Under the pieces are notes generated by a model. That model was not told the origin of the DNA, did not search any database, and was given only the letters and a program-made list of their open reading frames with translations. DNA of 64,000 nt from Pelotalea chapellei (GTDB lineage Bacteria > Desulfobacterota > Desulfuromonadia > Geobacterales > Pseudopelobacteraceae): positions 1 to 64,000 of the forward strand of contig NZ_JAHDYS010000015.1 of assembly GCF_018531195.1 (NCBI RefSeq). The letters are read 5' to 3'. Position numbers and translations under genes: made by a program. The number at the start of each line of letters is the position of its first letter. Positions within the stretch are counted from its first letter, which is position 1. Positions 16,365 through 24,345 of the stretch are shown here, in pieces.

Positions 16365-16949
16365 CTAGCCTTCATACAATGCTCTCTCCTCTTGCCAATC
16401 CCTGCGCAAGAGTGAGTAGATCAGGGAATCCACGAACACATCCTCGGCAAGAAAACTCTCCCTCAGATGCCCTTCCAGGCGAAAGCCGAGCCTTTCGAGC
16501 ATCCGCGTTGAACCATCGTTGCCAGGGGTGACTCCGGCCTCGATACTGTGCAGGTTCATATGCCCGAAGCCGTAATTGATAACCGCACCCATCGCTTCGC
16601 TTACCACCCCTTTACCCCAGTGTTCGCGGGCAATAATGTAACTTATGTCTCCACGCCTGTGGGCTCTGCGCCATTCATTGTAGCCGCACTTGCCGATCAG
16701 GCGCCCGTTACCGCGCAATGCAATCCCCCAGTGGATACCTGTACACTCCCGTACCTGTTTCGCAATGCTCTCGATGAGACTGCTGGCCTGATCTATCGAT
16801 GTGTAGGGCCGGCAGCTCCAGTAGCGCATTGTCTCTTCATCGGAAAAAATACGGAAAAGATCTTCAGCATCCGATGGCACTATTTCGCGCAGGACAAGCC
16901 GTTCGGTCTCAAGTTCCGGAAATGTCTGCCATACAGAGGCTAGGGACAT
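16365..16949 (-). CDS. GNAT acetyltransferase, RimJ/RimL type
   Basis: 194 residues. The family start is ETERLVLREIVPSDAEDLF, the acetyl-CoA loop region is YIIAREHWGKGVVSEAMGAVINYGF and the end is NDGSTRMLERLGFRLEGHLRES. It acetylates an amino group of a protein N-terminus or small molecule; the substrate is not known. It lies upstream of gdx on the same strand, but the riboswitch sits between them. Confidence 0.8.
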   Translation of the reverse strand: MSLASVWQTFPELETERLVLREIVPSDAEDLFRIFSDEETMRYWSCRPYTSIDQASSLIESIAKQVRECTGIHWGIALRGNGRLIGKCGYNEWRRAHRRGDISYIIAREHWGKGVVSEAMGAVINYGFGHMNLHSIEAGVTPGNDGSTRMLERLGFRLEGHLRESFLAEDVFVDSLIYSLLRRDWQEERALYEG

Positions 16950-16976
16950 GAAACATACTCCATTTCAGTTGACTAT

Positions 16977-17633
16977 TCATTTTAGTACTTCAATTTTATC
17001 TAATTCCAAAGGGTGAAGATCATTTATTTCTTTCAGCTGTACCCTTGCCTGTAGCTTGTTGTTTTCATTTTCACCAATTTTTATATAGGTGTATTTATCT
17101 TTATCTTCATGCCTATAAACCGTTACAAAATATTCGCTTCCGGTTTCTTCATCTTCATCTGACTCTGCACCTAAAAAGAAAGTAGGATTTAATGTTACTA
17201 TCCCAGATTTTTTTTCAGAATTCCCATCTGTAAAGGTTATTATAAATTGAAATTCTAAACTAGATAAATTGAGTCTTCTCAAAACAAGTTCTAACAATAT
17301 ACCTTTTTCTTCTCTTGAAAAAAAATATTGCTTACCTGCTTCGATTTCTGACGGCAGCAAATATTTTTCTTTCCCAACAATCAGTAGGTCTTCTAACAGT
17401 TGCGTAGGTACTTTTTGCCCAATGCTATAGTTTATTAAACCATCCACAAATGACTCTTCGTAATTGGTAACATCTTTTATATAGATGTAATTGGATCTAT
17501 ATTCATTGGTTTTACTTCTTTGACTCTGTGGCGTCTGGTTAGGAATCGTATTTGTTTTGTCACAACCTGATGTTAATACTGCAAATATTATTGACAGCAA
17601 TATGGTTGATTTTATTTTTAGATGTTTTTTCAC
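16977..17633 (-). CDS. Lipoprotein, function unknown
   Basis: 218 residues from a GTG start. The lipobox is LTSGC (Cys near 24), so it should be lipid-anchored. The rest is a soluble domain with many Asn, Lys and Glu residues and no recognisable motif. Its base composition is much more AT-rich than neighbours, which hints at transfer. Confidence 0.6.
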   Translation of the reverse strand: MKKHLKIKSTILLSIIFAVLTSGCDKTNTIPNQTPQSQRSKTNEYRSNYIYIKDVTNYEESFVDGLINYSIGQKVPTQLLEDLLIVGKEKYLLPSEIEAGKQYFFSREEKGILLELVLRRLNLSSLEFQFIITFTDGNSEKKSGIVTLNPTFFLGAESDEDEETGSEYFVTVYRHEDKDKYTYIKIGENENNKLQARVQLKEINDLHPLELDKIEVLK

Positions 17634-17685
17634 TTTAATGGTGTTCCTTCTTCCATAAAGGGTATCGTCAAAGCTGGTTCATTCT

Positions 17686-18885
17686 TTACTTTTCAGCAAG
17701 CAACCTCACCTTTTCCACAATATGCTTGCTGATCGGAATAGCCGAAGTGGCCGCTGGTGACGGCGCATTACAGACCGCCAGGGCTCGCCTGGTGTTGACG
17801 AACAGGAAGTCGCTGACCAACTGCCCCTTTTTGCTGACCGCCTGGGCGCGGATGCCGGCGGGGTAGTCGTGGAGATCAGCCAGGGTAAGTGAGGGACAGT
17901 ATTTTCGCACAAGCTCAAGATACCCTTTTTTATAAACACTGTTCTTCAGCTCGACCATGCTGACCCTGAAATTATTGCGCAGAACCTTGAGCAGTCCCGG
18001 ATAGGTAAGCATTTCGATGCTGTCGCGCAAACTGAAATCAGTCTTGTAATACCCTTCGCGCTTGAATGCGAGGACAGCATTTGGGCCGACAGTGACCGTT
18101 CCGTCAATCATTCTGGTGAGATGAATCCCGAGGAAGGGCAGCTCCGGATCGGGAATCGGATAGACCAGGTGGTTGACGATGCGGTTATGCTCCGCACTCA
18201 GCAGGTAGTATTCACCGCGAAAGGGAATGATCTTGAAGTCGGGTTGAACCCCCAACATCTCTACGACCCGGTCTGCCATAAGCCCTGCACAGGCGATCAG
18301 ATATCGCGCCGTAAAACTGTTGCTGCCGGTCCGCACAGTTATGCGGTCGGGCTGTTCGTCCACCGCCACGACCTCGCTGCTGTAGCGAACCTCGCCCCCA
18401 CCCTGCACCACCAGATCAGCCATTTTCGCAGTAATTTCCTTATAACTGACGATGCCGGTAGAGGGCACCAGGAGAGCTCCGACGCCTGATATATTCGGTT
18501 CAATCAGTTTCAGCTGCCGGGCTGTCAGCTCCTCCACCGGAATCTCATTGTCAGCACAACGCACCACCAGGCTAGCCATCCGCCTAAGTTCCTCTTCACT
18601 AGTTGCCACCAGCAGTTTGCCGCATTCATCGTACCTGATGCCGTACTCCGTGCAGAACTTCTTGGTGGCACTGTTCCCTTCCTTGCAAAACCTGGCCTTC
18701 AGACTTCCCGGCGTGTAATAGACACCGGCATGGATAACGCCGGAGTTGCGGCCTGTCTGGTGACACGCCGGAAGAGCCTCTTTCTCCAGAACCAGTACAG
18801 TACAGCCCGGAAAAGCCTGCTGCAGTTGCCAGGCAGTGGACATTCCGATTATTCCAGCACCGATCACCATAAAGTCATAGGTCAT
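17686..18885 (-). CDS. lhgO: L-2-hydroxyglutarate oxidase/dehydrogenase
   Basis: 399 residues, FAD-dependent DAO-family oxidoreductase. The N-terminus has the FAD-binding GAGIIGMSTAWQL (residues 8-20), followed by RNSGVIHAGVYY and CAGLMADRV; the end carries GIRAQAVSKKGQLVSDF and the PSPAATSAIPI segment that contacts FAD. All are typical of LhgO, which oxidises L-2-hydroxyglutarate to 2-oxoglutarate with electrons passing to quinone. Divergent from the toxin-antitoxin pair. Confidence 0.85.
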   Translation of the reverse strand: MTYDFMVIGAGIIGMSTAWQLQQAFPGCTVLVLEKEALPACHQTGRNSGVIHAGVYYTPGSLKARFCKEGNSATKKFCTEYGIRYDECGKLLVATSEEELRRMASLVVRCADNEIPVEELTARQLKLIEPNISGVGALLVPSTGIVSYKEITAKMADLVVQGGGEVRYSSEVVAVDEQPDRITVRTGSNSFTARYLIACAGLMADRVVEMLGVQPDFKIIPFRGEYYLLSAEHNRIVNHLVYPIPDPELPFLGIHLTRMIDGTVTVGPNAVLAFKREGYYKTDFSLRDSIEMLTYPGLLKVLRNNFRVSMVELKNSVYKKGYLELVRKYCPSLTLADLHDYPAGIRAQAVSKKGQLVSDFLFVNTRRALAVCNAPSPAATSAIPISKHIVEKVRLLAEK

Positions 18886-18941
18886 GAGGGGTCTCTTTTA
18901 CCGCGATAGTTTTGGGGCAGTGACAAGTAATGTCAGAGGAG

Positions 18942-18970
18942 TTGACAGCATGTATCCGCAAGGCTACAAT
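18942..18970 (+). promoter_or_regulatory. Strong sigma-70 promoter of toxin-antitoxin pair
   Basis: TTGACA (18942-18947), a 17-base spacer and TACAAT (18965-18970), close to consensus. The expected start of transcription, 7 bases beyond the -10, is 18977, which is the A of the toxin ATG. Confidence 0.7.
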
Positions 18971-18976
18971 TCAGCC

Positions 18977-19267
18977 ATGATAGAAATCCGCAAAACTGAA
19001 CTTTTTGCCGCATGGCTCGATAACTTGCGTGACATCCAGGCCAAGGCCCGTGTCCTGGTCAGGATTGAACGCCTTGCCTCGGGAAATGCGGGCGACGTTA
19101 AGCCAGTTGGAGAAGGTGTTTCGGAAATGCGGATCGACTACGGTCCCGGTTATCGTGTTTATTTCATCCGACGCGGCAGCGAGTTAATCATCCTGCTGGC
19201 TGGCGGTGACAAGAGCAGCCAGTCCCGGGATATCAAAGCAGCGATCCGTCTTGCACAGAACCTATAG
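18977..19267 (+). CDS. RelE/HigB-superfamily toxin (killer protein type)
   Basis: 96 residues in the 'addiction module killer protein' branch of the RelE/ParE superfamily: IEIRKTELFAAWLDNLRD at the start, then MRIDYGPGYRVYFIRRG and LLAGGDKSSQSRDIKAA. HigB-like toxins cut mRNA at the ribosome; activity here is inferred. I chose the ATG at 18977 because it starts the conserved domain and coincides with the predicted transcription start. An ATG at 18950 follows AGAGGAG but lies between the -35 and -10 boxes. The antitoxin gene follows after 10 bases. Confidence 0.8.
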   Translation: MIEIRKTELFAAWLDNLRDIQAKARVLVRIERLASGNAGDVKPVGEGVSEMRIDYGPGYRVYFIRRGSELIILLAGGDKSSQSRDIKAAIRLAQNL

Positions 19268-19277
19268 GAGTTGAAAA

Positions 19278-19574
19278 ATGCCTAAAACAACTACCAGTCG
19301 ATATGATGTTGCAGAACATCTCCGTACTCCGGAAGAAATGGCGGCCTACCTTGAAGCCTCCCTTGAAGAGGCCAATGGCGATGCAGCCTTTATTGCTAAG
19401 GCACTTGGTGACATTGCCCGCGCCAAAGGGATGTCGCAGGTTGCCCGTGATGCCGGACTTTCCCGAGAAAGTCTTTATAAGGCACTTTCAGGTGAGCGAA
19501 TTCCTAGTTTTGATACTATTTTAAAAATCGTTTCAGCACTGGGACTCAAGCTTCACGCAGAGGCCGTGCACTGA
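19278..19574 (+). CDS. HigA-like antitoxin with helix-turn-helix
   Basis: 98 residues. The N-terminal part (RYDVAEHLRTPEEMAAYLEA) binds the toxin in this family; the C-terminal helix-turn-helix (GMSQVARDAGLSRESLYKALSG) binds DNA. It follows the toxin with its own AGGAG site. It probably neutralises the toxin and represses the promoter at 18942. Toxin-first order is typical for this branch. Confidence 0.85.
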   Translation: MPKTTTSRYDVAEHLRTPEEMAAYLEASLEEANGDAAFIAKALGDIARAKGMSQVARDAGLSRESLYKALSGERIPSFDTILKIVSALGLKLHAEAVH

Positions 19575-19639
19575 CCCCACTTCTTCTGCCCGTCGATCCA
19601 GGGCTAGGGACAACAGCATGCCCCCACATCTCCACCCTG

Positions 19640-19945
19640 TTACCTCTTTAAAACCTTCCGAACATTCACGACCTTGGCCCCAAGCTTCAGTTTTCTTCCG
19701 CAATCCTCTTCACAAGTAGCAGATACCCCGACTTTAAGGCCAGCGGTGGAGCCCACCTCAAATATATGTTCGGCTCCTTTTTTGTCCTTGATCGTTACCA
19801 CGTTGTCCTTGATGCTGGTAACTCTCCCGCCAAGAATAATACTTTCCCGGTCGCCGGTTTTGTCAGTTTTGTTAATTGCAAATGCTGCAGCACCACTTGC
19901 GAGAATAAAGACACTGACAAGCAAAATACTTAACTTTTTAAGCAT
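19640..19945 (-). CDS. Small exported protein, OB-like
   Basis: 101 residues with a Sec signal peptide (MLKKLSILLVSVFILASGAAAFA). The mature part reads GGRVTSIKDNVVTIKDKKGAEHIFEV and resembles short periplasmic OB-fold or DUF5666-like domains. It contains a Cys pair, CEEDC. A GAGGAGAG site precedes the ATG. Function unknown. Confidence 0.6.
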   Translation of the reverse strand: MLKKLSILLVSVFILASGAAAFAINKTDKTGDRESIILGGRVTSIKDNVVTIKDKKGAEHIFEVGSTAGLKVGVSATCEEDCGRKLKLGAKVVNVRKVLKR

Positions 19946-20000
19946 CGCTCTCTCCTCTTATTTGTCATTACCGGGTCTGGACCCGCTGTTTCTAAGAGCA

Positions 20001-20417
20001 TTAAGAGTCAGCCGACTGCCGGAGAATTGATTTGATGTCGACCACCGGTGTGCCGTCAAGAGCCTCAAGCGGGCCCACCTTCATCTTTGACCCGACGATC
20101 TCATGCACAACAACTCGATGTAGGCCAAGGGGGTTGGGTCGATTGGGAGATCGTGTGGCAAACACGCCAGTCAGGGGCAGATCCTTGTTGCGACCCGGAT
20201 GTACTTTCAATATGTTCCGCTCTGACTGGTGAAGCCAAGTGATAACGATAATTTCATCGCCGACGGCAATACCATCGAGTCCCTCTGCAACAGCTGGGTC
20301 AATCTCAAGCCAGGCATCGGGCGCACCTTCATACCCTTGACGAGGAGCCTCTTCCCGTCTGGTCAGCTCGGAGCGAACCACCCCGATTGAATTTAATGTG
20401 TAAGATGTTGGGAACAT
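20001..20417 (-). CDS. trmO: tRNA N6-threonylcarbamoyladenosine methyltransferase TrmO
   Basis: 138 residues of the TsaA/VirR-like beta-barrel family. Key family blocks are IGVVRSEL, HPGRNKDLPLTGVFATRSPNRPNPLG (region 76-102) and KMKVGPLEALDGTPVVDIKS. In E. coli TrmO methylates t6A37 of tRNA with S-adenosylmethionine. The protein is shorter than E. coli TrmO because it lacks the C-terminal domain, so it is a minimal form. Confidence 0.75.
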   Translation of the reverse strand: MFPTSYTLNSIGVVRSELTRREEAPRQGYEGAPDAWLEIDPAVAEGLDGIAVGDEIIVITWLHQSERNILKVHPGRNKDLPLTGVFATRSPNRPNPLGLHRVVVHEIVGSKMKVGPLEALDGTPVVDIKSILRQSADS

Positions 20418-20547
20418 TTTTTCTCTTTATAAGGGGATCAGTAGGGACAATGCCTGCTACAGCTAAAAGGGGAAAATTTCCTGGCAAAGCCCCGCGGTTT
20501 AGTTCTCAAGTTCAAAATGGGGTAAAGAGGAGGGAGGGAGGTGTGGT

Positions 20548-21138
20548 TTACCATTTCCCCCAATGGATCTTGTTCTTCTGATATTTGTCCTTCGGTTTAT
20601 CCTCCCCGGTTGGGACGCCAACCAGAATTACATTCAACGGAATGACACTCGCCGGTATACCCAGCATGGTTCGCACATGCTTCATTTTATCTTCGTACGG
20701 ATATGAGGCCGTCCAATGCCCGCCCAGGCCCAATGCCTCGGCGGCCAGCAGAATGTTTTCACTAGCCAGAGATGCGTCGATGATTGCGAAGTCCTTACTC
20801 TGCAGGTGCGCCTTTTCCGGCTCCGTGCATACGATGATTACGGCTCCGGCCTTTTCGATTCCCCGGGCAGTCGGCAGTCCGGCAGCCAATTCATCTATTT
20901 TCTTTTTGTCGGTCACGATGACGAACGACCACGGCTGCTTGTTGACCGCCGTTGGCGCCGCCATCCCAGCTCTCACCATCTTTTCCAAATTTTCCACACT
21001 AACCGGCGCTCCGGTGAACGATCTCACGCTCTTTCTGGAATGAATCACCGAAAAGGTGTCTTTCACCGGCTCCGCCTCTTTGGCCGCAGCAGGGCCTGCC
21101 ACAAGTAAAACCAACAAGCAGAAGGATAAGATTTTCAT
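20548..21138 (-). CDS. Exported nitroreductase-family protein
   Basis: 196 residues from the ATG at 21138 (after GGGGG). A signal peptide (MKILSFCLLVLLVAGPAAA) precedes a nitroreductase fold: SRKSVRSFTGAPVSVENLEKM, APTAVNKQPWSFVIV and ALGLGGHWTASYPY. The FMN-binding Arg/Ser and Asn/Pro residues are present. Export is unusual for this FMN family. Substrate unknown. Confidence 0.75.
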   Translation of the reverse strand: MKILSFCLLVLLVAGPAAAKEAEPVKDTFSVIHSRKSVRSFTGAPVSVENLEKMVRAGMAAPTAVNKQPWSFVIVTDKKKIDELAAGLPTARGIEKAGAVIIVCTEPEKAHLQSKDFAIIDASLASENILLAAEALGLGGHWTASYPYEDKMKHVRTMLGIPASVIPLNVILVGVPTGEDKPKDKYQKNKIHWGKW

Positions 21139-21328
21139 GTTTCTACCCCCAGGGAATTTTTCTTTCAACAAGCCTTCTACGCATCTAGTTGTGTTGTTGG
21201 GGAAGTCAAGTAATCAAGTTCTGACATAGCCCTTCCCCTAAATTTAGCCCTCGCTCAACGGCGTGGAGACGTAGCGGCGGAGCGTTAGCGAAGACCGTCT
21301 GCCGCCAGCTGGTGAACGATTTCTCTCC

Positions 21329-21676
21329 TCAGCCGAAGAAACATCCATGCTCATCAGTGTTCACAACCTCCAAAAATTTTTCGATTGTTAGAACTGTCAA
21401 AACAGGTTGGTAACCATGCCATTTCAAATCAGCTCGGAGCCAGAAAATTTTCCAGTGTTTTTGAGTTGATACATAAGTTGCTTTTGCAAATGGGTGTTCT
21501 CGAATTATGCTTGGGTCGTCCCATTGTGGGCGGATTTCGAAGAGTTCCAAACTTTGACCTGAGAGCCTGTACCCCAAGTCTACTTGAGAGCGGATTTCAG
21601 GAGGTGGCCGTCTTATTTTTAAAAATTTCGTCAATGCCTTTTCAATTTTTTTTAGCTCAAATTCAGAGAATGCCAT
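21329..21676 (-). CDS. DUF3024-like protein
   Basis: 115 residues from the ATG at 21676, preceded by AAGGTG. The sequence FELKKIEKALTKFLKIRRPPPEIRSQVDLGYRL and the tryptophan-rich end WKIFWLRADLKWHGYQP fit DUF3024 proteins, which have no known function. It borders the repeat region that holds the split transposase gene. The 150-base gap before it (21172-21328) holds only a hairpin-rich, REP-like stretch. Confidence 0.6.
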   Translation of the reverse strand: MAFSEFELKKIEKALTKFLKIRRPPPEIRSQVDLGYRLSGQSLELFEIRPQWDDPSIIREHPFAKATYVSTQKHWKIFWLRADLKWHGYQPVLTVLTIEKFLEVVNTDEHGCFFG

Positions 21677-21731
21677 AACTTCAATCACCTTTTATGCGCT
21701 GCTTGGTTTTCTGGTTACTTATTTGGGTTCA

Positions 21732-22187
21732 TATAAGGGGACAGGGTTCATATAAGGGGACAGGCTACTTATTAGCACTTCTTTTTCGCCCTTTTTGCCA
21801 TCCGCATATAAGGGGACAGGCTACTTATTAGCACTTCTTTTTCGCCCTTTTTGCCATCCGCGTGGACGCACTGTCGATGCCAGTCCCATTTGCCCACACA
21901 ACTCATCTCTCCAATGTGCCTTACCAAATGGCGCCTGCCGATTGACACTGTTTCTTAGACGATTAATCTCTGCGTCAGTCAATGGTGTATCCACATTCAT
22001 ATAAGGGGACAGGCTACTTATTAGCACTTCTTTTTCTCCCTTTTTGCCATCCACGTGGCCGAACTGTCGATGCCAGTCCCATTTGCCCACACAACTCATC
22101 TCTCCAATGTGCCTTACCAAATGGCGCCTGCCGATTGACACTGTTTCTTAGACGATTAATCTCTGCGTCAGTCAATGGTGTATCCAC
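21732..22187. repeat. Tandem copies of the 3' end of the RAYT gene with REP motifs
   Basis: The motif TATAAGGGGACAGG occurs at 21732, 21751, 21807 and 22000. From 21807 to 21994 and from 22000 to 22187 two nearly identical 188-base units repeat with a period of 193. Each encodes, on the minus strand, the last 58 or so residues of the REP-associated transposase. A third, truncated unit covers 21751-21806. This looks like slippage or unequal recombination at the REP motif. Confidence 0.8.
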
Positions 22188-22298
22188 GTAAGCGGCCCAA
22201 TCATCAGGCAACACAATCGGAAATGGGTCCGGGAGTACTGAGGTAAGTTGAAAAATTCGGACACCAATGTTAATTACCCCATTAACGGAGGTGTTGAA

Positions 22299-22613
22299 AT
22301 GACGAGAAGTTCTAACGGCCGCTATTCAAAGGAATTCCGATGCGAGGCCGTGAAATTGGTTGTTGAAGGAAGCATATCTGCCTACGAGGCGTCCCGCCAG
22401 CTCTCCCTGCCGAAATCCACCCTTGAAAACTGGGTACGAGCCTTCAAGGCCGGGAAGCTCGGTTATATCGGTGGACAGCAGCGCCCCTTAACTGATGTTG
22501 AGCATGAACTCGACCGGGTCAAACGAGAATTGGCGCAGGTCAAGCAGGAGCGTGATATTTTAAAAAAAGCCGCCGCGTACTTTGCGAAGGAGTCGCTGCA
22601 CGGTACGCGGTAA
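22299..22613 (+). CDS. IS3-family transposase OrfA
   Basis: 104 residues. A helix-turn-helix (RYSKEFRCEAVKLVVEG … YEASRQLSLPKSTLENWV) is followed by a coiled coil ending in RDILKKAAAYFAKES. The start follows ACGGAGG. Near the end the run A AAA AAA G at 22562-22569 is a standard slippery site at which ribosomes slip back one base to make the OrfAB transposase. Confidence 0.85.
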   Translation: MTRSSNGRYSKEFRCEAVKLVVEGSISAYEASRQLSLPKSTLENWVRAFKAGKLGYIGGQQRPLTDVEHELDRVKRELAQVKQERDILKKAAAYFAKESLHGTR

Positions 22614-23473
22614 TAAAAGAGCTTCGATGTGACTATCCTGTTCCTGAGCTCTGCCGGACTCTGGAAGTATCAACCAGCGGCTATTACGACTGGCTGAAGC
22701 GTCCAGACTCGCCGCGCCAGAAGGAAGAGGCACGGCTCGTCATCGAAATCAAGGCGGCTCACAAGAGAAACCGGGAAACCTACGGCCCTGAACGATTGCA
22801 AAATGATCTCGCCGAGCATGGCATTCAGATCGGAGTCCATCGAATCAAGCGTATCCGCAGGGTCAATGGCATTCGCTGCAAGCAGGTGAAGAAGTTCAAA
22901 GCGACAACAAATTCCAGCCACTCGCTGCCAGTTGCCGAAAATCTTCTGGAGCAAAACTTTGCGACCGAAGCTCCGAACCAGGTGTGGGTGAGCGATATCA
23001 CCTACATTTCCACCGCCGAAGGCTGGCTCTATCTTGCCGGCCATAAGGACCTCTTCACCGGCGAGGTAGTCGAATACGCGATGGGCGACAGAATGACGAA
23101 GAACTTGGTTAGCCAATCCCTTTTCCGCGCCACCTCTGCCAAGCGGCCGGCGAAAGGCTTGATTCATCATTCCGACAGGGGCAGCCAGTATTGCGCCCTG
23201 GAGTACCGCAAATTACTTGAGCAGTTCGGCATGCAAGCCTCCATGAGCCGCCGCGGCAACTGCTACGACAACGCCCCGATCGAGAGCTTTTGGGGCATAC
23301 TGAAAAACGAATTGGTCCATCATCACCGGTATGCCACTCGGCAGGAGGCGATACGGGAGATCACCGAATACATCGAGATCTTCTACAACCGCCAGAGGCG
23401 TCAGGCGCGGCTAGGTTATCTGTCACCGGCTGCATATGAACGGAAATATCTCAAAGAGCTACAAGCTGCATAG
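22562..23473 (+). CDS. IS3-family transposase OrfB (made by -1 frameshift)
   Basis: The frame is open from the slippery run and has no good own start before 22796. It begins VIKELRCDYPVPELCRTLEVSTSGYYDWLKRP, then the HTH_21 block RNRETYGPERLQNDL. The integrase core shows the DDE triad: Asp in VWVSDITYI, Asp in IHHSDRGSQY and Glu in NAPIESFWGILKNE. All three are intact, so the element may be active. Confidence 0.85.
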   Translation, partial: KKSRRVLCEGVAARYAVIKELRCDYPVPELCRTLEVSTSGYYDWLKRPDSPRQKEEARLVIEIKAAHKRNRETYGPERLQNDLAEHGIQIGVHRIKRIRRVNGIRCKQVKKFKATTNSSHSLPVAENLLEQNFATEAPNQVWVSDITYISTAEGWLYLAGHKDLFTGEVVEYAMGDRMTKNLVSQSLFRATSAKRPAKGLIHHSDRGSQYCALEYRKLLEQFGMQASMSRRGNCYDNAPIESFWGILKNELVHHHRYATRQEAIREITEYIEIFYNRQRRQARLGYLSPAAYERKYLKELQAA

Positions 23474-23979
23474 GTGTTTGGTGTCCGCTATTGACGACCG
23501 ACCTCATACACCTTCGGCCGCACTTCGTGATGGATGTGACGACCATGGCCACTGAGAGGCTGTTGCAGAGAGACCTGCTCGTACTGGATTGGCTTCAATG
23601 TAACGGGCTACCGTCAAGAGATGATCGTCTTCTTGCACGATGAAACTTTTGTACCTACCTTGCCAGACATGCCCGCTGGTGCCGTAATGCGCATGATAAC
23701 GGCGGACATGGCTTGTCATCAGCCACTGCATACATTTGTTGAGTTGATCAGCCTGTTCGGGCTGAACGAGCAGATGAAAATGGTTTGGCATCAGACACCA
23801 TGCTTGAAGCTTTACTGCATACTTTGTCCTTGCATGGAGCAAAAGATCGATAAAGGCACGATAGTCACCGTCCTTGTGAAAGACCTGTTGTTGGCCGTTA
23901 CCTCGATTAATAAGGTGGTAGCAGCAGTTATCCGCTAAAGCTCTGGCAATTCTCGGCATATTGTCATTCCCCAATAACT

Positions 23980-24025
23980 AGCCTGTCCCCTTATTACTTC
24001 CCCATATAAGGGGACAAGTTACTTA
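23980..24025. repeat. REP-like inverted pair upstream of RAYT
   Basis: GCCTGTCCCCTTATTAC (23981-23997) and TATAAGGGGACAAGTTACTT (24005-24024) are opposed copies of the motif found beyond the 3' end of the RAYT gene. The remainder of 24026-24345 is AT-rich, with a palindrome-like ATTAATATTAAT at about 24243, and holds no gene. Confidence 0.65.
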
Positions 24026-24345
24026 TATATTGGCATTCTGGGGGCAGACCAAGTTAAACCACTGAATATAAACACAAAATATTCCAACAATAGCTATCAT
24101 TTTGGTTTAAACGTCCATTTTTGGGGTCAAAATCGACACAGTAAGATACAAATTCCTCTTTCAACACCCATTTGCCCCGTTTTCTGCTCTTCGATCCTTC
24201 TCCCCACTATTCTACTTCCAAGGCCGACATAAAAAAGTAAATATTAATATTAATAACTTAATTTGCGGTTTGCATTCGCTTTTTTTTCATCTATATTTTT
24301 TGGGGCCCATCACGAACTTGGCCAATAAAAAACCCTGGAGGCCGT

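Larger units (their letters stand above)
22239..23506 (+). mobile_element. IS3-family insertion sequence, 1268 bp, complete
   Basis: The ends are imperfect inverted repeats: TGAGGTAAGTTG…CGGACACCAA on the left and TGAGGTCGGTCG…CGGACACCAA (reverse complement) on the right. Both start with TG. The 3-base target duplication TAC is at 22236-22238 and 23507-23509. Inside are orfA and orfB with a -1 frameshift site. It splits a RAYT gene exactly in frame. Confidence 0.9.
22014..23959 (-). pseudogene. REP-associated tyrosine transposase (RAYT), split by IS3 element
   Basis: The N-terminal 151 codons (23959 to 23507) have the Y1 transposase HUH motif MPNHFHLLV and the region HVWQGRYKSF. After Ala-Ala-Glu-Gly-Val the frame meets a stop supplied by the IS end. 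Removing the IS and one copy of TAC joins it in frame to LPDPFPIVLPDDWAAYVDTP and on to GLASTVRPRGWQKG at 22014, giving a normal 224-residue RAYT. The start was placed at the ATG after GGGGAATGACAAT. REP motifs flank both sides. Confidence 0.85.

Noticed and set aside
20480-20545. A second GEMM-like aptamer suggested by GGCAAAGCC
   Set aside because: The surrounding hairpins and the AAACC block are missing.
21732-22187. CRISPR array
   Set aside because: The repeats are long tandem copies of a transposase end, not short regular repeats with unique spacers.
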